DNA of 64,000 nucleotides from Streptomyces graminofaciens (GTDB lineage Bacteria; Actinomycetota; Actinomycetes; Streptomycetales; Streptomycetaceae): positions 2,728,001 through 2,792,000 of the forward strand of contig NZ_AP018448.1 of assembly GCF_030294945.1 (NCBI RefSeq), in the 5' to 3' direction. Shown here in pieces: positions 18,111 to 25,602 of this stretch. The first letter of the stretch is position 1. The number at the start of each line of letters is the position of its first letter. The notes under the pieces were generated by a model. It ran no database searches. It was not told where the DNA came from and worked only from the letters and a program-made list of their open reading frames with translations. Position numbers and translations under genes: made by a program.

Positions 18111-18660
18111 TCTCACGGCTCCGCGCGGAGGTCCCCGTCGGAACGGTTTCTGAGGAGCCTCGCCGTGTCACGCCCCTATAGCGGGGGCCTCATGGGGGCG
18201 GACAACATGGTGCCACGAGGGCCGCAACGGCACAGGTCACGTCCCGGCTGAGCACAGCGCTCGCCACTGACGACTCGTAGCGCCACAGTCAGTTGGTCAG
18301 CGCAGCGATTCGGGCCGCTCGACGAAGCGGGCCAGATCGGTGACGGCCGCGACCGCCGCTCCGGTCCAGGCGCTGCCACCACTCATGACATCCCACGCTT
18401 CCTGTCGCAACGCACAGCCATTGGCCACGGAGCAGAGGAAGCGCGCTGCGCGGACCCGCTCACCTCGCACCTGCCTCTTGCACGGGGCATCGGAGCCTCG
18501 GGCACCGCGACGGCCGATCAAGGATCAGTGTGGTGCGAGGCCGGACCCCGAGGGCGGCACCGACACGCGTCGCGGGCCCGCCTGCGTCACCGCCCGACGC
18601 GGCTGGTGCGCATGCCAATGATCCATGAGGCGCGCAGCATGGTGATATGGGCGGATTCGC
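18111..18660. other. No supported gene; possible remnants
   Basis: About 550 bases with only short overlapping frames. A minus-strand frame at 18297-18420 (EAWDVMSGGSAWTGAAVAAV) may be the C-terminal end of a lost gene, but it has no start and no recognised family. Confidence 0.4.
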
Positions 18661-19023
18661 GAAAACGTCTTCATCTACATCGGCATCTACCCGAGCGGAC
18701 CTGACGCGCGAGCCGACTACGACGTCCTCAAGGACCTTCATGCGGTCTGTGCGGTCGGTGCCTACGACGCATCGGTCGTCACCAAGGACGAGGCCGGCAA
18801 GGTCCACGTCAACAAGGACGAGACGGCCACCCGGCACGGGGCGTGGGGCGGCGCCGCTGCCGGTGCGGTCGTCGGCCTGCTGTTCCCTCCGGCGGTTATC
18901 GGTAAGGCTGCCGTCGGTGCTGCCGTCGGTGGCGTGAGCGGGCACCTTTGGCGCGGCATGTCCCGGGCGGACATCAAGGACGTCGACAGGGCCGTCCAGC
19001 AGGCCGCCACCGAGGTCCGCTGA
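18661..19023 (+). pseudogene. DUF1269-family protein, frameshifted start and internal deletion
   Basis: The frame reads ENVFIYIGIYPSG, then AYDASVVTKDEAGKVHV, then a glycine-zipper hydrophobic stretch (GGAAAGAVVGLLFPPAVIG), the hallmark of DUF1269 (general-stress-type membrane-associated) proteins. No start codon is in frame: a TGA at 18643-18645 lies just upstream, and the ATG at 18647 is in another frame. After GHLWRGMSRADIK the text jumps to DVDRAVQQAATEVR, which in full-length relatives is separated by about 40 residues, so there is also an in-frame internal deletion. Likely dead. Confidence 0.7.
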
Positions 19024-19118
19024 CCTCCCGCCGCATCCGCTTCACGGGTGGGGACCGCGCCACCATGCCACCAAGGTCCATCGAGACCCTTTCCGTTCTC
19101 GGCCTCGGCCGTGTGGCG

Positions 19119-19638
19119 TCAGTACCGCAATGCGTCGCGGACCTCGGTGGTCACCGTGCCGGTCAGGTCCCGGTTGCTCCGAGCTGTGGCTTTGGAGGTC
19201 TTGCCTGCGGCGACCTGGGAGACGTCGAGGACGGCCACGTCGGCCAGGTTGCCCGACTGGTCCTTGAAATTGACCACGACGATGTAGCTCCTTGACTTCG
19301 AGTCGTGGTTGGCGATGGTCACCGGGACCTCTGCCTTGCCGTCGGAGCCCGTCGCGACGCTGCCGAGGGTGACGTCCGACTTGGGTCCAGGCCGCCCTTC
19401 ACCTCATCCAGCGCGGACGAGGCGGCCGCCTCCGCGGAAGCGGCCGTAGAAGCCACCGCGGACGCTGCCGCGCTGCTGGCCGCAGAGGCAAGCTCGGACG
19501 CACCCGACTTCACCACGGAAGCTGCCGAGGAAGCGGGGAGGTCGAAGACTCGTCGTCCGACGAGCAGCCGGTCAGACCGGCCCAGCCGAGCATGACGGCC
19601 ATCCCAACAACAGCACATCGGTTGCTCTGGCGTTCCAT
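19119..19638 (-). pseudogene. Lipoprotein (FxLYD-like), two frameshifts
   Basis: The gene starts well: GGGAGAGG, then ATG at 19638 and a lipoprotein signal peptide ending in lipobox LTGC (residue Cys25 or nearby). The first frame runs into a stop after SSDDESSTSPLPRQLPW. A second frame carries the expected Ser/Ala-rich linker (ASELASAASSAAASAVAS). A third frame carries the folded domain (TIANHDSKSRSYIVVVNF, then SQVAAGKTSKATA), like FxLYD/DUF4352-type extracellular domains. Two frame changes are therefore needed to read one ~175-residue lipoprotein. They could be true decay or sequencing errors in GC-rich DNA. Confidence 0.7.
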
Positions 19639-19675
19639 GGCCTCTCCCACCTCGCCGGCACTTTCCCGTCCAGCG

Positions 19676-19888
19676 TCAGCCAAGCTGGCCGGCCGTACCA
19701 GCAGGACGCGGCACCCGGGTGACGTAGCTGACGATGGCTCTGGCAGCCACGGCGGCACCCGGGTCAGCTGACCTGAACGATTGCAGGAAGTTCCCCTCAA
19801 CCGCCTTGATGGTCACGACCACACCGAGCTCCCTCAGCGCCGTGGATGTGTCGATCAGCGCGAGAAGCACCCGGCCGAGCCACCACAC
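19676..19888 (-). CDS. Short hypothetical ORF, probable remnant
   Basis: A 70-codon frame from a GTG at 19888 (WWLGRVLLALIDTSTALREL) with strongly GC-rich third positions. It ends 37 bases before the lipoprotein start on the same strand, so it could be the 3' part of an upstream gene in the same operon. No family recognised, no clear ribosome binding site. Confidence 0.35.
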   Translation of the reverse strand: MWWLGRVLLALIDTSTALRELGVVVTIKAVEGNFLQSFRSADPGAAVAARAIVSYVTRVPRPAGTAGQLG

Positions 19889-20028
19889 TCGAACCCGCGC
19901 TCATCATGATCGATAGAGCGAAGGGCTTCTGAGTAGCTAAATATGGGATATTAAGCCCATCGGGCAGGCGTGGCTGTGCCCTCAGCCAGGTCTTGATCTC
20001 GGTCCCTCGGCTGCAAAGGACGCTCCCC

Positions 20029-20607
20029 ATGACGCCGGAGACCACCTCGGTCGCGCAATCCGGGCAGGATTCGGTAGTCATCGCCAGCTTCGACAATCGC
20101 CATCGCGCCGAACGCATGCTGGTGTCGCTCGGACGAGGCTTCCGCCGGAAGGCCCGCACGGGCGGCACGACCGCTGTGGTGATCAGAGGAAACGCCGACG
20201 GCTCGCTGAGGGTGACCCAGTCCCGCGTACTGACGGCCAACGGTTTCATGAACGCCCTGTTCCGCGTCTCCCTCGCATGGATGGCCGGATTCATGGGTCT
20301 GTTCGCCACACTGAAAGGGGCAAGGGTCGGGGCCCACGCCGCTGGAGTGCGCAAAGGTCACGTCGGATCCGACGCTCAGCAAGCCCACAGGATCCTTGCG
20401 GAAGCCGGCCCCGATGCCGCCGTCACGCTGATTCGCTGCAGGGACACGGACACGCGGCAGATGGTCGCCGCTGCGGCGGCGACACGTGCGGACGAGAGCT
20501 GGGATGGCCCGCTCACAGAGTTTCTCGCCATCCTCGACCCCGGCAGTGCTCACGATTGGGTGCGCGCCGCTGTCGGTGAGCCCTCCCCCACACACCGCGG
20601 CCCGTGA
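20029..20607 (+). CDS. DUF1269-like hypothetical protein
   Basis: A 192-residue protein beginning SVVIASFDNRHRAERMLVSL, followed by a basic strand pair (KARTGGTTAVVIRGNADGSL) and a short membrane-associating stretch (NALFRVSLAWMAGFMGLFATL). This order of ferredoxin-like halves around a hydrophobic hairpin is that of DUF1269/general stress proteins. The ATG at 20029 has AAAGGA eight bases upstream; the frame extends 12 codons further but without a site. An AT-rich patch at 19933-19960 (AAATATGGGATATTAAG) is a candidate promoter region. The function is unknown. The gene appears intact, unlike the related fragment at 18661. Confidence 0.6.
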   Translation: MTPETTSVAQSGQDSVVIASFDNRHRAERMLVSLGRGFRRKARTGGTTAVVIRGNADGSLRVTQSRVLTANGFMNALFRVSLAWMAGFMGLFATLKGARVGAHAAGVRKGHVGSDAQQAHRILAEAGPDAAVTLIRCRDTDTRQMVAAAAATRADESWDGPLTEFLAILDPGSAHDWVRAAVGEPSPTHRGP

Positions 20608-20930
20608 CTGACAGCGCCGGCCCCGCGCCGGACACCCGGCGTCTCGGCTTCGGCGTCGAGCGGCGCCCGCACGTCCCGCTCCTCCCTCGCCTCGCGGGCT
20701 ACGTCCCTGACAACCCGGACCGCGTCCTCCATACACCGGCCTCCGGAACTCCTAGGGTCTCCCAGAGGGCGTCACTGCCCTTGAACGACGGGGCGAAGGC
20801 GGCCCACCGGCCGAAGAACGGGAGGCCGCGGAAGCAGTCGCCCGGCCGACGCCGGCCCAGTGACGTGAGAACCAGTCCGCGGCCCTGCCCGAAGGCACGC
20901 ACGACGGTGGCGGTCACCTGCGCGGCGTCC
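20608..20930. other. No supported gene
   Basis: About 320 bases with overlapping short frames on both strands and no recognisable family. It probably consists of decayed sequence ahead of the transposase fragment. Confidence 0.4.
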
Positions 20931-21166
20931 AAGGTTCATCTTGCTGCAAGACCGCAAGTGCCGTCCGTTGTCGTTCCTCCTGACCGCAGGACAGGCCGCC
21001 GACAGCCCGCAGTTCGAGGAACACCGTCGAGCGCCTGATCAACAAGCTGAAAGCATGGCGGGGCATCGCGACTCGATACGACAAGACGCCCGAAAGCCAC
21101 CTCGCCGGCCTCCACCTCCGCGCCTCCACGATCTGGATCAACGACCTGCTGAAGGCAACCGGTTGA
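20931..21166 (+). pseudogene. IS5-family transposase remnant
   Basis: KVHLAA followed after a frame change by DRKCRPLSFLLTAGQAADSPQF is the strand region just past the first catalytic Asp of IS5-family transposases. After a deletion it resumes as NTVERLINKLKAWRGIATRY and GLHLRASTIWINDLLKATG, which contains the catalytic Glu region and C-terminus. The N-terminal third and the middle are missing. No inverted repeats were found. A different lineage from the element at 13643. Confidence 0.8.
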
Positions 21167-21199
21167 TCACAACATCACACAGGCCCTAGCGTGCAGTCC

Positions 21200-22192
21200 A
21201 TGAAGTACACGCAGCTCGGACGCACGGGACTCAAGGTCAGCCGACTCGTCCTCGGCACCATGAACTTCGGTCCTCTGACCGACGAGGCCGACAGCCACGC
21301 GATCATGGACGCGGCACTGGACGCGGGCATCAACTTCTTCGACACGGCGAACGTGTACGGCTGGGGCGAGAACAAGGGCCGTACCGAAAGCATCATCGGC
21401 AACTGGTTCGCGAAGGGCGGCGAGCGGCGCGACAAGGTCGTCCTCGCCACCAAGATGTACGGCAACATGGGCGCGGACGGCGAGGCGTGGCCCAACCACG
21501 AGAAGCTGTCGGCGGTGAACATCCGGCGCGCCGTGGACGCGTCGCTCAAGCGGCTGCAGACCGACCACATCGACGTCTACCAGTTCCACCACATCGACCG
21601 GGACACCCCGTTCGAGGAGATCTGGCAGGCCATCGACGTACTGGTGCAGCAGGGGAAGATCCTCTACACCGGTTCCTCCAACTTCCCGGGCTACAAGATC
21701 GCCCAGGCCAATGAGATCGCCGCCCGGCGCGGCAACACCATCGGCCTCGTCAGCGAGCAGTGCCTCTACAACCTCTACGAGCGCCGCGCCGAGATGGAGG
21801 TCATCCCTGCCGCGCAGGAGTACGGCCTCGGCGTCATCCCGTGGTCGCCGCTGCACGGCGGTGCGCTCGGCGGCGTGCTGAAGAAGGAGGTCGAGGGCGG
21901 TCGGCGCAGCGAGGGGCGAGCCGCGGGCGCCATGTCCGGCCCTGACGTACACGCGAAGATCCAGGCGTACGAGGACCTGCTCGACAAGCACGGTCTGGAG
22001 CCCGGCGAGGCCGCCCTGGCCTGGCTGCTCACCCGTCCCGGCGTGACCGGCCCGATCGTCGGTCCGCGTACGGCGGAGCAGCTCGGATCCGCCCTGCGCG
22101 CCACCGAGTTGGATCTGAGCGAGGAGCTGCTGGCCGGGCTGGACGAGATCTTCCCGGGACCGGGACCGTCTCCGGAGGCCTTCGCCTGGTAG
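21200..22192 (+). CDS. Aldo/keto reductase
   Basis: A 330-residue NADP(H)-dependent aldo/keto reductase with the TIM-barrel family motifs: MKYTQLGRTGLKVSRLVLGTM, then FDTANVYGWGENKGRTE with the catalytic Asp and Tyr, the catalytic Lys in LATKMYGN, the His in YQFHHIDRDTP, and a C-terminal nucleotide motif near ITGPIVGPRT-like sequence (VTGPIVGPRTAEQLGSAL). The start is the ATG at 21200 or an in-frame GTG at 21191. There is no Shine-Dalgarno, and CCTAGCGT just upstream could be a -10 of a leaderless transcript. The physiological substrate cannot be told. It seems intact though bordered by IS fragments. Confidence 0.9.
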   Translation: MKYTQLGRTGLKVSRLVLGTMNFGPLTDEADSHAIMDAALDAGINFFDTANVYGWGENKGRTESIIGNWFAKGGERRDKVVLATKMYGNMGADGEAWPNHEKLSAVNIRRAVDASLKRLQTDHIDVYQFHHIDRDTPFEEIWQAIDVLVQQGKILYTGSSNFPGYKIAQANEIAARRGNTIGLVSEQCLYNLYERRAEMEVIPAAQEYGLGVIPWSPLHGGALGGVLKKEVEGGRRSEGRAAGAMSGPDVHAKIQAYEDLLDKHGLEPGEAALAWLLTRPGVTGPIVGPRTAEQLGSALRATELDLSEELLAGLDEIFPGPGPSPEAFAW

Positions 22193-22546
22193 CGGTCGCA
22201 GCCGCATTCGTTCGCAGTCGCCGCCACCGTCGTCGGGACGGGGGCGGCGCTCGGCCTACGGCGCGGCTGTCACGGCTACTGTCCGAGCGGCGCCGCCACC
22301 GCGACCAGGACGAACATCAGCACAAGCGCACCGGCCATGATCCGGTTCCGGTTTTGGGGTTCACAGGACCGAGCCTGACCGGCCCCTCCGAGCGGCCGGC
22401 GGGCGACCGCCTCGTAGGGGGCTGCTCGCCCGCCACCCCGGACGTCGGCAGGTTGCTGCGCACCAGCACGACGTCGGCCACGGTCCAGGTACGGCTGGTG
22501 AACTCGCCGAGGACCGCGGCATACGGCCTGATCTCGGACGGATGCC
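22193..22546. other. No intact gene; short membrane-protein tail on minus strand
   Basis: About 350 bases. A minus-strand frame 22338-22276 (AGALVLMFVLVAVAAPLGQ then stop) looks like the last transmembrane helix of a lost membrane protein. The rest is unassigned. Confidence 0.4.
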
Positions 22547-22708
22547 TGTTACCGGCTGGACCAGGATGCCTTTCGGAAGATCAAGAAGATCACCCGGGGC
22601 AAGCGCACCCAGGCCATCCTCTGCCTCGTACGACGCCGAGCCGACGTGCTCTTCGCGATGCTCCACGACGGCACCCTCTACGAACCACCAACCCCGATCA
22701 CCGCTTGA
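22547..22708 (+). pseudogene. IS110-family transposase C-terminal fragment
   Basis: Fifty-three codons ending in a proper stop read YRLDQDAFRKIKKITRGKRT, QAILCLVRRRADVLFAML and HDGTLYEPPTP, close to the C-terminal end of IS110/IS1111-type transposases (KxRxxGKxHxxAxxxLARRRxxVLxAMLRDG). No catalytic domain remains. It marks the left edge of the lipopeptide cluster. Confidence 0.65.
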
Positions 22709-22827
22709 CCGAAGTCATAGGGGCCCCCGGGTGAGCGCCGGTCTCCACGGCTCTGCGCCGAACGCACCCCCGGCCCTGGGGACGGCCGCGGCCGCTCGGC
22801 TCGGCTCGTCCCCAGGGCGTCGGGCGA

Positions 22828-24096
22828 CTACGCCGTAGCGAGTACCTGGACGGTGTCGCCCAAGGTGTCCGCCACTTCCTTCCACTCGGTGAGGGAGATC
22901 GTCAGGGGTGGCAGGAGCTTCAGTACATGCCCCGACCCCGAGGTCTCGGCGACGATGCCGGCGCGGAACAACGCCTCCCGTATCCGCTCGGCCGTCCCGG
23001 GGGCGGGGAATCTCAGTCCGCTCATCGCTCCCTTGCCGACGACTTCGGCGGCACCCACCGGGAGGGCGTCGGTGATGCTCGCGAGGCTGGTGCGGATCGC
23101 GGCGGTCAGTTCGGCGGTGTGGTCGGTGAAGTGCGGGTCGGTCCAGTGGTCCAGTGCCGCGGAGCCTGCCACGAAGGCGAGGTTGTGGCCACGGAACGTG
23201 CCGTTGTGCTCGCCGGGGGCCCAACGGTCGATCTCGCGCCGGATCAACAGCGCCGCCATCGGAAGCCCCATTCCGCTGAGGGACTTCGACAGGCAGACCA
23301 GGTCGGGCCGGAGTTCGGGGGCGTCCTCGAAGCTGAAGAAGGTACCGGTGCGTCCGCAGCCCGCCTGGATGTCGTCCACGATGACCAACGTGCCGGTGGC
23401 GTCGGCGAGTTCACGGATCCGGGCCAGCCACGCGCGGGGAGCGGTGTGCAGTCCGCCCTCGCCCTGGACCGTCTCCAGCAGGACCGCGGCGGGCGGGGCC
23501 GTCGCCGCGCCCGGGCCGAGGGCGTGTTCCAGGGAGGCGAACGGATCGGGCTCGGCCGCGTCGCCGTACGGGAGGATCGTGACGTCGGTCAGAGGTACGC
23601 CCGCCGCGCCGCGCAGCAGGGGGGAGGTCGTGGCGGCGAGGGCGCCGAGGGACGCGCCGTGGAAGCCTCCGGTGAAGGCGATCACCTCGGTGCGGCCGGT
23701 GACCTTTCGGGCCAGCTTCAGGGCGGCCTCGACGGCGAGCGTTCCGGCCGGTCCGGGGAACTGGACGACGTGGTCGCCGAGGCCGCGCGGCTGAAGGACG
23801 AGGCTGGTGAACCGCTCCAGGAAGTCGGCCTTGGCCGTGGTGTGCAGGTCCAGCGACTGCACCGGGCCGCCGGCCGCGAGGTAGGCCGTCACCCGTTCGA
23901 CGATCTCGGGCGGATTGTGGCCGTAGTTGAGCGAGCCGGCCCCGCACAGCAGGTCCACATAGCGGCGCCCCGAGGTGTCCCACAGATGGTGTCCGGCGGC
24001 TCGTTCGAAGACCACCGGGAAGCCGCGGCAGTAGCTGCGTACGTTCGACTCGTGACGTTCGAACACCGCGAGAGGCGTCCGGTCGGTCTCGGTCAT
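22828..24096 (-). CDS. 2,4-diaminobutyrate aminotransferase, EctB-like
   Basis: A 422-residue class-III PLP aminotransferase that closely follows EctB, which converts aspartate 4-semialdehyde plus glutamate into L-2,4-diaminobutyrate (Dab). Key segments: LLCGAGSLNYGHNPPE, TGRTEVIAFTGGFHGASLGAL, LIVDDIQAGCGRTGTFFSFE with the PLP Asp, SKSLSG with the Schiff-base Lys, and WAPGEHNGTFRGHNLAFVAG. No ectA or ectC is nearby, so ectoine is not the goal. As last gene of the NRPS operon (60-base gap after the oxygenase gene) it most likely supplies Dab as a building block. None of the adenylation codes I read clearly asks for Dab, so its place in the product is open. Confidence 0.9.
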   Translation of the reverse strand: MTETDRTPLAVFERHESNVRSYCRGFPVVFERAAGHHLWDTSGRRYVDLLCGAGSLNYGHNPPEIVERVTAYLAAGGPVQSLDLHTTAKADFLERFTSLVLQPRGLGDHVVQFPGPAGTLAVEAALKLARKVTGRTEVIAFTGGFHGASLGALAATTSPLLRGAAGVPLTDVTILPYGDAAEPDPFASLEHALGPGAATAPPAAVLLETVQGEGGLHTAPRAWLARIRELADATGTLVIVDDIQAGCGRTGTFFSFEDAPELRPDLVCLSKSLSGMGLPMAALLIRREIDRWAPGEHNGTFRGHNLAFVAGSAALDHWTDPHFTDHTAELTAAIRTSLASITDALPVGAAEVVGKGAMSGLRFPAPGTAERIREALFRAGIVAETSGSGHVLKLLPPLTISLTEWKEVADTLGDTVQVLATA

Positions 24097-24156
24097 GTCA
24101 GCACGTACCTTTCATCGATTCTCGTAACGCGTCGCGGACCGACGTCACTTGAGGGG

Positions 24157-25158
24157 TCACTTGACCAGCACCGTTCCGTCACCGGGACGGTGGTCGCGGG
24201 AACGGCGCAGGTCGCTGAAGGCGAAGGTCCGCTGGAGCCAGCGGTCGAGGCCGTCGTAGCGCGGCGTGAACGCCGAACGGCCGTGCAGGGTTGTCCGGTT
24301 GTCGACGACGGCGAGGTCGCCAGGGCGCAGCAGCACCCCGGTGTACGTGCGGTGCGCCATCTCGGCCAGTTCGGCGAGGGCGGCCCGGCCCTCGGGGGTC
24401 ACCGCCTTGGTGGCCGCCTCGTCGAGGCACCAGTCGGGGTCGTCCGGGTCGCCGGTGAGCACGGCGTGCGCGGTGCCCTCGCCGGCCGGGCCGAAGGACG
24501 GCGGTGCCTCGGTGATGTACTCGGGCCTGCCGAGCGCATCCCTGGTGCCGGGTGTCAACAGCGGCAGGACGCGTCGGGCGCAGCTGGTGCGCAGTTCGGC
24601 CGTGCCCTCGTGGTCGCGGCGCAGGCACAGCAGCATGACGTAGTCGGGGCGGTGGGGGTGGAAGGCGTTCTCGGTGTGGAAGGTGAGTTCGACCGAGCCG
24701 ACGTTGCCCTGGACGGTCTCCTGGCCGGGCACCGGCACGACGTCCTGGACGAGGGCGCCGGACTTCTCCGCCGCGAACGCGGCCGGGTCACCGAGCCCGG
24801 CCGCGAACAGCAGCAGCGTCGCCGCGGGCAGGGACGGGCCGTGCTGGACCGAGCCCTTCACCATGGGGGTGGGCGGCAGGTGCGCGGCACCGATGGGGAG
24901 CCTCCTGAGGACGAGGGCGCCGTCGGGGCCGGAATGCCTGCGGAACTCCCTGACGGTGCGCCGTATTTCGGCGGGGACGTCCTCCCAGGCGTGCCGGGCG
25001 AGGGCCACCCATGCCGGGTCGTCGACCCGGTCGCCCGCCTGGTCCAGCAGTTCCGCCGCCACATGTCCGAGCCGGGCCAGTGTGCGGGCGTCGTACCGCA
25101 CCGTGCCGTCGGCGCTCGCCGGGGCGTACGGTGCCTGCGTCATGTCGACGCTGCTCAC
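24157..25158 (-). CDS. Fe(II)/2-oxoglutarate oxygenase, clavaminate-synthase-like (AsnO/VioC type)
   Basis: A 333-residue non-haem iron oxygenase of the family that beta-hydroxylates amino acids (AsnO on asparagine, VioC and OrfP on arginine). The iron-binding His-x-Glu is seen in LTFHTENAFHPHRPDYVMLL and the distal His in DNRTTLHGRSAF. RYDGLDRWLQRTF holds the Arg that binds 2-oxoglutarate. GTG at 25158 is chosen because AAGGGAA precedes it at seven bases; an in-frame ATG lies five codons later. Because modules 4 and 5 of the NRPS read as Asn-type, beta-hydroxylation of Asn (free or carrier-bound) is the best guess. MbtH lies 32 bases upstream. Confidence 0.9.
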   Translation of the reverse strand: MSSVDMTQAPYAPASADGTVRYDARTLARLGHVAAELLDQAGDRVDDPAWVALARHAWEDVPAEIRRTVREFRRHSGPDGALVLRRLPIGAAHLPPTPMVKGSVQHGPSLPAATLLLFAAGLGDPAAFAAEKSGALVQDVVPVPGQETVQGNVGSVELTFHTENAFHPHRPDYVMLLCLRRDHEGTAELRTSCARRVLPLLTPGTRDALGRPEYITEAPPSFGPAGEGTAHAVLTGDPDDPDWCLDEAATKAVTPEGRAALAELAEMAHRTYTGVLLRPGDLAVVDNRTTLHGRSAFTPRYDGLDRWLQRTFAFSDLRRSRDHRPGDGTVLVK

Positions 25159-25190
25159 GTGCGTGTTCCCTTTCGTCCGCTGCGTCCGCG

Positions 25191-25400
25191 TCACTCGCCC
25201 ATGGCCCGGACGAGGCTCTTGGGGCGCAGGTCGGTCCACTCGCGCTCGACGTACTCCAGGCAGGCGGTGCGGCTGTCCGGGCCGAAGACGGTGGTCCAGC
25301 CGGCGGGCACGGCGGTGAAGTCGGGCCACAGCGAGTGCTGGCCTTCGTCGTTGGCCAGGACCCGGTAGGTGCCGTCGGGGTTCTCGAAGGGGTTGGTCAT
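25191..25400 (-). CDS. MbtH-like adenylation-domain chaperone
   Basis: A 69-residue MbtH protein, the small partner that binds NRPS adenylation domains and lets them fold or work. The family pattern is complete: [26 protein letters not shown], the invariant Trp in PAGWTTVFG, and the C-terminal [17 protein letters not shown]. The ATG at 25400 lies 202 bases after the NRPS stop on the same strand. It would serve the four cis adenylation domains and possibly the trans A-T protein. Confidence 0.97.
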   Translation of the reverse strand: MTNPFENPDGTYRVLANDEGQHSLWPDFTAVPAGWTTVFGPDSRTACLEYVEREWTDLRPKSLVRAMGE

Positions 25401-25602
25401 GACGGATCGGTGTTCCTTTCGGGAGCCGGGAGGCGCTGCGCCTCCCGGTGTGGGGAATTTGGGCCACGGTTCCGGCCGGTGGTCCGGGCGGTGTGGCCGG
25501 TCATCAGGGACTCGCGCGAGCCGTCCACCGGCGGTCGGTGCGAGTGGCCGGAGGGGTGCTCGGAGGAAGCCGGGCCACCGAGGCCGGTCCGCGCGGCTCG
25601 CC

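Noticed and set aside
18460..18945. Minus-strand ORF of 161 codons
   Set aside because: It overlaps the DUF1269 remnant antisense and has no family or start-site support.
20604..21038. 144-codon ORF after the DUF1269-like gene
   Set aside because: Arg/Pro-rich with no ribosome binding site, and its end overlaps the transposase remnant in the wrong frame.
22828..24096. Ectoine biosynthesis operon
   Set aside because: The aminotransferase is EctB-like, but ectA, ectC and ectD are absent and the gene is embedded in the NRPS operon.
24157..25158. Isonitrile lipopeptide (ScoE-type) oxidase
   Set aside because: The cluster has FAAL, ACP, an NRPS reductase and an iron oxygenase as in isonitrile lipopeptide pathways. 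However, the oxygenase has the AsnO/VioC arrangement, and the lipid genes are two acyl-CoA dehydrogenases, not the ScoA/ScoD set.
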